This document shows positions 6,116 through 11,927 of a stretch of 11,927 nt of DNA, piece after piece. Below the pieces are notes generated by a model. The model was not told the DNA's origin. It saw only the letters and a list, made by a program, of their open reading frames with translations, and ran no database searches. The stretch covers positions 1 to 11,927 of the forward strand of contig JBBRMQ010000128.1 of the NCBI GenBank assembly GCA_038230775.1, written 5' to 3'. Position numbers and translations under genes: made by a program. Each line of letters begins with the position of its first letter. Positions within the stretch are counted from its first letter, which is position 1. The DNA is from JBBRMQ01 sp038230775. GTDB taxonomy: Bacteria; Acidobacteriota; Thermoanaerobaculia; Gp7-AA8.

Positions 6116-6409
6116 TCATCCAAACATCGCTGACGTCTCCTTTTCGATCGCGCTTTTAACGCGCGGCTCGAAAGGCCTCGCCACGAGCGGCAGCTTGCCG
6201 TCGATGATGACGTCCGTGTCGGTGACGTCGATGGTTCCGTTCGTCTTGAATCCCTTCGCTGAACCGGAGAAGTAGAGGCGGTCACCGTCCCACTTGTGCT
6301 CCGAGTCGGAGAGGTAGTGGCCGTACTGCGCGAAGAGATTCGCAAGGCGTTCGTTGATCTTTTTGCGGGCGGTTTCTTTGTCGGTGCGGTGCGGGATCGA
6401 GATGCGCAT
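6116..6409 (-). CDS. Polyhydroxyalkanoic acid system (PHA_gran_rgn) family protein
   Basis: The 97-aa product matches my memory of the PHA_gran_rgn family (Pfam PF09650), small cytosolic proteins found beside polyhydroxyalkanoate granule genes in pseudomonads. The shared pattern is an N-terminal strand (MRISIPH), an amphipathic helix with conserved basic residues (RKKINERLANLFAQYG), then W-x-G-D-x-L-x-F (WDGDRLYFSGSAKGFKTNG). Next come two short strands (TIDVTDTDVIIDGKLPL) and a C-terminal helix with the family's IEKE ending. No PHA synthase, depolymerase or phasin lies in the window, so a role in PHA storage is not supported by context; the family also occurs outside PHA producers. It is transcribed convergently with the 64-aa gene and divergently from the serine hydrolase. 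The ATG at 6409 has no clear Shine-Dalgarno sequence. Confidence 0.75.
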   Translation of the reverse strand: MRISIPHRTDKETARKKINERLANLFAQYGHYLSDSEHKWDGDRLYFSGSAKGFKTNGTIDVTDTDVIIDGKLPLVARPFEPRVKSAIEKETSAMFG

Positions 6410-6424
6410 GGAAGCGGGGTTGTA

Positions 6425-6453
6425 TCACGAGCCTTGCCAGCGCGGAATCGTGA
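6425..6453. promoter_or_regulatory. Spaced inverted repeat in a divergent promoter region
   Basis: TCACGA (6425-6430) and TCGTGA (6448-6453) form an inverted repeat with half-site centres 23 bases apart, about two helical turns. It lies in the 79-base gap between the divergently transcribed PHA-system gene and serine hydrolase gene. This is compatible with a dimeric regulator site, but six-base half-sites are short enough to occur by chance, and I see no clear -10 or -35 on either side. Confidence 0.2.
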
Positions 6454-6488
6454 CCGTTCGATGACATGCGGTGCGATATCGTCGTTTC

Positions 6489-7778
6489 ATGAAAACCGCA
6501 ATTTTCTCGTTGCTTCTGGCCGCGCCGATGAGCGGGGCGACGAGTCCCCTCGCCACGAAGGTCGATGCCTACCTGGCGCCGGTGGTCAGGAGCCACGACT
6601 TCAACGGCGTCGTCCTTGTCACTCATGGCGACACCGTCGCGGTGGGCAAGGCATTTGGCTCTGCCGATTGGGATCTCAACGTTCCGCTGTCAGTCCATTC
6701 GCGTTTTCGGATCGCATCCATCACGAAGACTTTCACGGCTGCGGCGATCTCGATTCTGGCCGAACGCGGCAAGCTGTCGCTGACCGACCCGTTGTCGAAG
6801 TACCTTCCCGATTTCCCGAACGCTGACAAGATCACGTTGCGGCAGCTCCTGGGCCACAGCTCCGGAGTTCCCAATCCCGATTCGCCTACGTGCAGCACGG
6901 CAACGCTGAATGACCTCATCGCCGAGCTCGCGAAGAAGCCGCTGTGGTTCGAGCCGGGCAAGGCGAGCGGATACAGCAACGGCGGGTACGCCGTTCTTGC
7001 GAAGGTGGTTGAGAAAGCGTCGGGCCAATCGTGGGCGGATTTCCTTGCAACGAATATCTTTCGTCCGCTGTCTCTTGCGGACACGTCGATCGACAACCGG
7101 TTCGACGTCGTGCCGATGCGCGCTCGCGGGTATGTGCCGGGTCCAGGATCCGCGGGCGTGCAGCATGCGTCGTGTGAAGGCGCGTGGGCTGCATTTGGCA
7201 GCGGTGCGGTCGTCTCCACGGCCGACGATCTCGCACGGTGGGCTCGCGCCGTTCAGAAGGACGCGTTGTTCAAGCGTACGGCGCTCGAGTATCCGTTCGG
7301 CTGGGGAGTGCGCAATTACTTCGGCAGGCATTTCATCGAGCAATCGGGCATCGTCAATGGCTTCTCGTCTTATTTGTCGATCGATCTCGATGATGATGTG
7401 GTCGTTGTCGTTCTCAGCAACGTGCAGACGGGTGAGTTCACCGCGATGGGCAAGGGACTCGCCGCGCTGGCGATTGGTCAGGACGCGCCGACACTCGCGA
7501 CTTCTCCGGCGATCGCTTCAATGACGGCGGAGGAGCGAAGATCGTGGCTTGGCCGATTCAAGAATGAGCACATCGCCACGGTGACGATCACCGAAAGCGA
7601 CGGCTCGCTTTACCTGCGGTGGGCGGACTCGCCGGAGCGGGTGTTCATCGCCCCGTCCGGAGCGATGACGATGTACGACCGCCAGGATTCGGTTGCAATG
7701 GAACTGGCGTCCGACGGAAACACCATCCGCATGCAGTGGGGAAACGGCGATCCGCAGGAGTTCAAGCGACTGCCATGA
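6489..7778 (+). CDS. Exported serine hydrolase, class C beta-lactamase/esterase family
   Basis: This is a penicillin-binding-protein-fold hydrolase that probably cleaves an ester or peptide bond outside the cytoplasm. I chose the ATG at 6489 (429 aa) over the GTG at 6471 because it gives a clean signal peptide, MKTAIFSLLLAAPMSGA, with likely cleavage after residue 17. The catalytic motif S-x-x-K is SITK at 77-80, within FRIASITKTFTAAAI. The second motif Y-x-N is YSN at 162-164. The third box, usually K-T-G or H-x-G, is QSG at 285-287 within IEQSGIVNGFSSYLSI, so Gln replaces the usual Lys or His. The last 90 or so residues form a separate beta-rich tail (WLGRFKNEHIATVTITESDG), like the lipocalin-like or DUF3471-type C-terminus of many family members. 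A true beta-lactamase role is unlikely; esterase or D-amino-peptidase is more usual for this group. No clear ribosome binding site precedes it. Confidence 0.9.
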   Translation: MKTAIFSLLLAAPMSGATSPLATKVDAYLAPVVRSHDFNGVVLVTHGDTVAVGKAFGSADWDLNVPLSVHSRFRIASITKTFTAAAISILAERGKLSLTDPLSKYLPDFPNADKITLRQLLGHSSGVPNPDSPTCSTATLNDLIAELAKKPLWFEPGKASGYSNGGYAVLAKVVEKASGQSWADFLATNIFRPLSLADTSIDNRFDVVPMRARGYVPGPGSAGVQHASCEGAWAAFGSGAVVSTADDLARWARAVQKDALFKRTALEYPFGWGVRNYFGRHFIEQSGIVNGFSSYLSIDLDDDVVVVVLSNVQTGEFTAMGKGLAALAIGQDAPTLATSPAIASMTAEERRSWLGRFKNEHIATVTITESDGSLYLRWADSPERVFIAPSGAMTMYDRQDSVAMELASDGNTIRMQWGNGDPQEFKRLP

Positions 7779-7791
7779 ACACGTCCACACG

Positions 7792-7863
7792 ACCGGTGTG
7801 GGTGTGCGGTTCGAGTTGCGTGCCTCCCGTCCCACACCGGTCCCGCGCTACGCTCGGGATGAC
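7792..7863. repeat. Dispersed repeat, family A, copy 2 (inverted), with local hairpin
   Basis: Positions 7832-7863 are the reverse complement of 29-60 with two mismatches. In addition, ACCGGTGTGGG at 7792-7802 pairs perfectly with CCCACACCGGT at 7831-7841 across a 28-base loop. The element fills the 136-base gap between the serine hydrolase and the beta-propeller gene, where it may act as a weak terminator. No reading frame runs through it except an upstream extension of the next gene that I reject. Confidence 0.75.
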
Positions 7864-7914
7864 ACCCGTCTCTGTCGTAGTACTTCGCGTGTCACGATGA
7901 GCTTCAGGAAAGCG

Positions 7915-10014
7915 ATGAATCGCAACGGCGCGTTGCTTCTCGTCATGGGGATCGCAGTCTGGGGTCTCAACTGGAAGCAGGGTAGTAGCGGCTCGCAAGC
8001 GGCGGCCGCTGCGAATGGTCTGTTCGGCGCGAACGCGTGGGTGTCGCGGGGCCCGACGACTCTCAGCGGTGTCGTCACCGCCATGCTGCTCGACCCCGAT
8101 GATCCCAACCGTTACGTCGCCGGAACTCCGGTCGGAATCTGGACGACCTCCGACGGAGGCGTGTCGTGGACTTCTGTCGCATCCACTGAAACGATCAACG
8201 TGGACTGCCTGGCGCGAGATCCCGTTCATCGCGACATCCTTTATGCAGGCTCTGGCCTGACCGGGATCTACAAGAGCGCGGATCGCGGCCGAACGTGGAC
8301 GCAGATCTCGACCGCGACCACCGCCCGGGGCTACTCGATTGCCGTGTCGGCTGACGGATCGACGTTGCTCGCGGAGAGCGCCGTCTACATGCAGCGCTCC
8401 ACGGACGGCGGCACCACCTGGCAAAGAGTCGCGCTTGGAGGCGTGCATGGTGCGCAGATTCGGTCGCATCCGTCCGATTCTTCGCGCGCGATCGCCGTCT
8501 TTCCGATCCTGACCGCGGACCTGGACGATACCGGCTTCGTCACCGCGAAGTTCACGACCGACGGAGGCATTACGTGGCAGCCATCGAGTGGGCTGGACAC
8601 GAATCTCGCCGGTCTCACGCTCGAGTATTTTCGTGGGAATCCATCGATCGTCTTCGCGTTCGGGACGATCGAGGGTGCTACCGATGAAAAGCTCTGGCGC
8701 TCCGATGACGGGGGCGCAACATTCCAGCCGGCGGGCGTTCCGCAGACCGGCGGCAATGGCATGCGTATCGTTTCGCTGTTCGTTGCACCGAACGACCCGG
8801 GCGTCCTCGTGGCAGGCGGGATCCTGATGAGGCGGACGATGAACGGCGGACGTACCTTCGACGTACCGCAGACCTACGACGCGATCGGCATTCCGCACGC
8901 CGACGTTCATGGAATGGCTGCCGATCCGCACTACGACGGCGTGACCAACAAGCGCGTGTTCGTTTGGGGTGACGGCGGCGTCTTCCGAACGGACGACATC
9001 CTCGCTGCGAACGTCCAGTGGCACGCCCTGAGCGGCGGATTCTCCAACACGCAGAGTTACTCATTCCACTTCGCACCTGACGGTCGCCTGATCTACGGCA
9101 TGCAGGACACCGGCGTTGCGGTGATGGACGTCCAAACCGCCATCACGCGACACCCGGCGGACGGAGATGCCGTGGCGGTCGACTTCGATTCGACGAGCGC
9201 GTCCCAGTACTTCGTAATCGATTTTCCGAGTGTTGGACAAATCATCCGCGTCATCGCGGATGGCACGAACTATGTCTTCGCCGACACAACGGCGGGTCAA
9301 ACACCTCGAACCGGCACCTTCATCATCGATCCCAACGAGCCCACAAGAATGTTCGCCGGGAGCGCGACGATTCTCCGGCTCGATGGAATGCTTCCTTCGT
9401 CCGCCCCGCATCCGCAGAGCTCGTTGACCATTCGAACCTATCCTGCAGGATCCAGCATGTCGGCGATCGCGGTGCAGCCGGGCAATTCGAACGTCGTATG
9501 GGTTGCGCGCGTCGACAACGCACTGACTGGCACGCAGGCGGTCTCGCTCGAGAGGACGACGAACGCTCTTTCTGCCCCACCCGATTGGAAAACGGTCGCG
9601 AACGTCCCCGCATCGACCGGCATTATCACGAAGATCGTCGTCGATCCGAACGATTCGAACATCGTCTACGTCCTCGGACTCCACGGCCTTCGCGTCACCC
9701 GCGACGGCGGCACGACGTGGACCGACAGCACGAAATCCGCTCCCGCCGCATGGCTGAAGAGCGGCCTTTACGACTTCGTGCGTCATCCGAGCCAGCGCGG
9801 ATGGTGGTACGTCGGCGGGCAGAACGGTCTCTATGGAACTGCGGATGCCGGTGCGACATGGCAGAGCGCTCCCGAGTTGCCAGGCCACTTGTTCGCGCGG
9901 CATCTCGAATTCGAGCCGGGAACCAAGACGCTTTGGGCCGGAATCTGGAGCCGTGGACTCTGGTCCCTCGACGTTGCAGACGGCAACGCGCGACGCCGAA
10001 CCGTCCGCCATTGA
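7915..10014 (+). CDS. Exported Asp-box (BNR/sortilin-like) beta-propeller protein
   Basis: The 699-aa protein carries at least eight Asp-box turns of the form S/T-x-D/N-x-G-x-T-W/F. They start near residues 79 (SDGGVSW), 121 (SADRGRTW), 162 (STDGGTTW), 214 (TTDGGITW), 263 (SDDGGATF), 308 (TMNGGRTF), 595 (TRDGGTTW) and 642 (TADAGATW). Recurring LDPDDPNRYVAG-like and VDPNDSNIVYV-like strands lie between them. This is the signature of the VPS10/sortilin, BNR and photosystem-assembly Ycf48-type propellers. The N-terminus is a hydrophobic stretch (GALLLVMGIAVWGLNW), which suggests export or a membrane anchor. AGGAAAG at 7906-7912 sits well for the ATG at 7915; an in-frame ATG at 7897 lacks a ribosome binding site. 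Residues 320-590 lack Asp boxes but keep propeller-like repeats. No catalytic residues of a sialidase (Arg triad) are recognisable, so it is more likely a binding or structural protein. Substrate unknown. Confidence 0.85.
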   Translation: MNRNGALLLVMGIAVWGLNWKQGSSGSQAAAAANGLFGANAWVSRGPTTLSGVVTAMLLDPDDPNRYVAGTPVGIWTTSDGGVSWTSVASTETINVDCLARDPVHRDILYAGSGLTGIYKSADRGRTWTQISTATTARGYSIAVSADGSTLLAESAVYMQRSTDGGTTWQRVALGGVHGAQIRSHPSDSSRAIAVFPILTADLDDTGFVTAKFTTDGGITWQPSSGLDTNLAGLTLEYFRGNPSIVFAFGTIEGATDEKLWRSDDGGATFQPAGVPQTGGNGMRIVSLFVAPNDPGVLVAGGILMRRTMNGGRTFDVPQTYDAIGIPHADVHGMAADPHYDGVTNKRVFVWGDGGVFRTDDILAANVQWHALSGGFSNTQSYSFHFAPDGRLIYGMQDTGVAVMDVQTAITRHPADGDAVAVDFDSTSASQYFVIDFPSVGQIIRVIADGTNYVFADTTAGQTPRTGTFIIDPNEPTRMFAGSATILRLDGMLPSSAPHPQSSLTIRTYPAGSSMSAIAVQPGNSNVVWVARVDNALTGTQAVSLERTTNALSAPPDWKTVANVPASTGIITKIVVDPNDSNIVYVLGLHGLRVTRDGGTTWTDSTKSAPAAWLKSGLYDFVRHPSQRGWWYVGGQNGLYGTADAGATWQSAPELPGHLFARHLEFEPGTKTLWAGIWSRGLWSLDVADGNARRRTVRH

Positions 10015-10035
10015 TTTCTTGACATTGTGGGGGAG

Positions 10036-10050
10036 CCGAGGGACCCTCGG
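10036..10050. promoter_or_regulatory. Perfect 15-base palindrome upstream of comM
   Basis: CCGAGGG-A-CCCTCGG lies in the 66-base gap between the propeller gene and comM. TTGACA at 10019-10024 precedes it and could be a -35, but no good -10 follows at the expected distance. The palindrome could be an operator or part of a short hairpin; it is too short to decide. Confidence 0.3.
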
Positions 10051-10080
10051 TGCGGGGATTACGCATGGTCGCAAACCCCC

Positions 10081-11616
10081 ATGCTGGCGAAAGTATGGAG
10101 TGCCGCGACCCACGGAATTGACGCCGTTCGAATCGTCATCGAAGTCGACGCTACGCAAGCGCAGCTACCCGGCTTCAACATGGTTGGCCTTCCTGACGCA
10201 GCCGTGCGCGAGGCGTACTCGCGCGTGCGCGCAGCGCTGCACAACTGCGGCTTCTGGCTGCCGCCCCGCTTCATCACCGTCAACCTGTCGCCTGCCGATG
10301 TGAAGAAAGAAGGCTCCGCCTTCGATCTCCCCATCGCCCTCGGCATCCTCAACGCGCTGGAGTTCATTCGCGAAGAGCAGCTCGCCGGACGCGTGTTCGT
10401 AGGCGAGCTCTCGCTCGACGGCACCGTCGCGCCGGTGCGAGGCGCGCTGTCGTTCTCCGCCGCCTTCGCGAAGAACGCCGAAGTGAAAGAGTTGATCGTT
10501 CCGGCGGCGAACGCGAACGAAGCCGCCGCGGTGCGATCGGTGCGTGTGATCGCTGCGACGACGCTGCCGGCGCTGCTGCAGCACCTACGCGGCGATCTGA
10601 CAATCGAGCCCTCGACGTCGTCACCCGTCTGCGAGCCTGTGTTCGAGCAGGCGGATTTCGCCGAGGTGCGCGGTCAGGCGCAGGCGAAGCGGGCACTGGA
10701 AGTTGCCGCGGCGGGCGGACACAACATTCTGATGATCGGTCCGCCGGGATCCGGCAAGACGATGCTCGCGCGGCGACTGCCGTCGATCCTGCCGCGCCTC
10801 TCGCTGGAGGAGTCGATCGTGACGACGAAGATTCACTCCGTCGCCGGAACGCTTCCTTCAGGCAGCGGCCTTCTGATGCGCCGTCCGTTTCGCGCGCCGC
10901 ATCACACGATCTCGACCGCCGGTCTGGTGGGAGGAGGATCGCCGCCCCGACCGGGGGAGGTAAGTCTCGCGCATCACGGCGTGCTGTTTCTCGACGAGCT
11001 CGCGGAGTTCCGACGCGACACGTTGGAGGTCATGCGTCAGCCGATGGAGGACGGCTTCGTGACGATTGCGCGCGTCCTGCGCACCACGACCTTCCCGTCG
11101 CGCTTCACCCTCGCTGCCGCGTTGAATCCATGTCCATGCGGATTCTTCAACGATGTGCGCAAGGAGTGCATCTGTTCGCCGCTGCAGATCTCACGCTACC
11201 TGGCGAAGATCTCCGGCCCGCTGCTCGATCGCATCGATCTGCAGGTGGAGGTTCCGGCGCTCTCTGCTGAGGAAATCTCATCCACCACGGCGGGCGAACC
11301 CTCGTCGCTCATTCGCGATCGCGTGGAGAACGCGCGCGTGCTTCAACGAGAGCGATTCAGGCGTTCGATGCTTCAATCGAACGCCGAGATGACACCGCGT
11401 CATCTCCGGAAGTTCTGCGAGCTGGACGAGCCCACGCGAAAGCTCCTCGATCACGCTGTTACTCGTCTCGGCCTCTCTGCGCGTGCCTACGATCGCATCC
11501 TGAAAGTTGCGCGGACGATTGCCGATCTGGCGGGCGCCGACCGCATCGAGAGCGGCCACGCCGCTGAGGCCGTGCACTACCGCGCGCTCGACAAGGCGTA
11601 CTTTCGTGCGGACTGA
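10081..11616 (+). CDS. comM: ComM/YifB family AAA+ ATPase (magnesium chelatase-like), natural transformation branch-migration helicase
   Basis: In transformable bacteria ComM is a hexameric ATPase that drives branch migration of incoming single-stranded DNA into the chromosome. The 511 aa match the usual family length (about 500). Residues 1-200 are the ChlI-like lon-protease-fold domain (GIDAVRIVIEVDATQAQLPG, VNLSPADVKKEGSAFDLPIA). The AAA+ core follows: Walker A GPPGSGKT at 220-227 (Lys226), FRAPHHTIS, and Walker B LFLDE with Asp305-Glu306. NPCPCG then gives Cys351 and Cys353, and CIC gives Cys363 and Cys365, the four-cysteine insert typical of YifB. The C-terminal Mg-chelatase domain ends with LGLSARAYDRILKVARTIADL. 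I chose the ATG at 10081 because homologues begin with this MLAKVWSAA... pattern; the GTG at 10027 would add 18 atypical residues. There is no Shine-Dalgarno sequence. The last codons and stop lie inside a downstream repeat. No other competence genes are in the window. Confidence 0.95.
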   Translation: MLAKVWSAATHGIDAVRIVIEVDATQAQLPGFNMVGLPDAAVREAYSRVRAALHNCGFWLPPRFITVNLSPADVKKEGSAFDLPIALGILNALEFIREEQLAGRVFVGELSLDGTVAPVRGALSFSAAFAKNAEVKELIVPAANANEAAAVRSVRVIAATTLPALLQHLRGDLTIEPSTSSPVCEPVFEQADFAEVRGQAQAKRALEVAAAGGHNILMIGPPGSGKTMLARRLPSILPRLSLEESIVTTKIHSVAGTLPSGSGLLMRRPFRAPHHTISTAGLVGGGSPPRPGEVSLAHHGVLFLDELAEFRRDTLEVMRQPMEDGFVTIARVLRTTTFPSRFTLAAALNPCPCGFFNDVRKECICSPLQISRYLAKISGPLLDRIDLQVEVPALSAEEISSTTAGEPSSLIRDRVENARVLQRERFRRSMLQSNAEMTPRHLRKFCELDEPTRKLLDHAVTRLGLSARAYDRILKVARTIADLAGADRIESGHAAEAVHYRALDKAYFRAD

Positions 11617-11791
11617 TTTCGTAACGCCACCGGCCCGGTGGCGGGACCGCCGCCGGCTCGGCGGCACTTTCACGCGGCCAGCGAGCCGCTGGCGGTCCCG
11701 CCGGCGAGGCCGCCGGCGTTACGAGCGGACTGATTCCGTAACGCCACCGGCTCGGTGGCGGGACCGCCGCCGGCCCGGCGGCATTCACGCG
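11608..11791. repeat. Compound GC-rich palindrome with a 117-base tandem unit, family C
   Basis: Unit 1 (11608-11676) and unit 2 (11725-11791) are direct repeats offset by 117 bases and about 95% alike by eye (three substitutions and a two-base indel). Each contains two nested hairpins, CCACCGGCCCGGTGG and CCGCCGGCTCGGCGG or their close variants. Between them lies an inverted arm (11678-11721) ending CGCCGGCGTTACG that pairs with GTAACGCC at the start of unit 1 (11621-11665). Unit 1 begins inside comM and includes its last codons and stop (GCGGACTGA). The structure would fold strongly in RNA and could terminate comM transcription. Confidence 0.85.
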
Positions 11792-11927
11792 CTAACTCCA
11801 GTTGGAGCAAAGACATACCTAAGGCTGCGCCCGCCGGGAGGAATCGTAACGCTTAAATCCTCAGAATAAATATCTTCCTCGAAAAGGTTTACGGGCGCCG
11901 AAACCTTTGCGATTAATTGTTGACAAA
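11792..11927. other. Gene-free AT-richer end of window, probable upstream region of the next gene
   Basis: The whole gene-free stretch from 11617 is 311 bases; its first 175 are the family C repeat. The remainder turns AT-rich from about 11850. It contains CTCCA-GT-TGGAG at 11796-11807 and AAAGGTTT (11883-11890) with its inverse AAACCTTT (11901-11908) around ACGGGCGCCG. TTGACA at 11920-11925, a perfect -35 hexamer, is cut off from any -10 by the end of the window. I find no coding region in it. Confidence 0.4.

Noticed and set aside
7693..7914. Upstream extension of the propeller protein by 74 residues
   Set aside because: It overlaps the serine hydrolase and the family A repeat, and reads as atypical sequence; the ATG at 7915 has a ribosome binding site followed by a hydrophobic export-like segment.
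7762..9024. Minus-strand open frame (420 aa) opposite the beta-propeller gene
   Set aside because: Arg/His-rich shadow sequence, runs through the family A repeat, and conflicts with clear Asp-box coding on the plus strand.
10027..10080. GTG start extending ComM by 18 residues
   Set aside because: The extra residues (GEPRDPRCGDYAW) do not resemble a ComM N-terminus and run through the palindrome; homologues start with the pattern seen at 10081.
9061..10158. Minus-strand open frame (365 aa) opposite the propeller end and comM start
   Set aside because: Spans two well-supported plus-strand genes and the gap between them; no domain visible.
11507..11869. Plus-strand open frame (120 aa) running from comM into the downstream repeat
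   Set aside because: It is an alternative frame of comM joined to palindromic repeat DNA, giving Arg-rich periodic nonsense.
11617..11927. Possible structured non-coding RNA or attachment site in the gene-free end
   Set aside because: The folding potential is explained by nested repeat palindromes, and there is no integrase, tRNA or conserved riboswitch motif.

Overview
The window is a GC-rich bacterial chromosome segment of ordinary gene density. The genes suggest a Gram-negative-type, non-enteric soil or sediment bacterium. The gene style and the abundance of short palindromic intergenic repeats remind me of Acidobacteriota, but no rRNA or marker phylogeny is visible here, so that placement is a guess. 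I see no phage, transposase, CRISPR array, tRNA or rRNA.

Region 1 (140-5750, all plus strand) is a head-to-tail run. It holds a sigma-70 family factor, an 86-aa protein whose start overlaps the sigma stop codon, a 125-aa unknown protein, and two half-size ABC exporters. The two exporters are complementary halves of one heterodimeric efflux pump. The first has Asp in place of the catalytic Glu and a good LSGGQ. The second has the catalytic Glu and a degenerate FSVGE signature. The run is broken by two foldable repeat elements: a heptamer-based hairpin (1587-1685) that ends exactly at the start codon of the 125-aa gene, and a REP-like palindrome (3821-3877) between the two ABC genes.

Region 2 (5747-6488) holds a 64-aa orphan small gene with the only strong Shine-Dalgarno sequence in the window and a promoter-like leader. 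A second copy of the REP-like palindrome follows, then a convergent gene for a polyhydroxyalkanoic-acid-system (PHA_gran_rgn) family protein. Region 3 (6489-10014) holds two probably exported proteins on the plus strand: a class C beta-lactamase/esterase-type serine hydrolase and a large Asp-box (BNR/sortilin-like) beta-propeller protein. Region 4 (10081-11616) is comM/yifB, the AAA+ branch-migration helicase of natural transformation. It is followed by 311 bases without a gene, filled by a GC-rich compound palindrome with a tandemly duplicated unit, then an AT-rich stretch that looks like the start of the next upstream region.

The most distinctive observations are a sigma factor that appears to carry two region-4 modules in tandem (the first degenerate, the second canonical) coupled to a small unknown protein; the long heptamer hairpin at a start codon; the 64-aa gene; and at least four separate families of short repeats in 12 kb. 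No defence, secondary-metabolite or other large novel system is evident, and I do not claim one.
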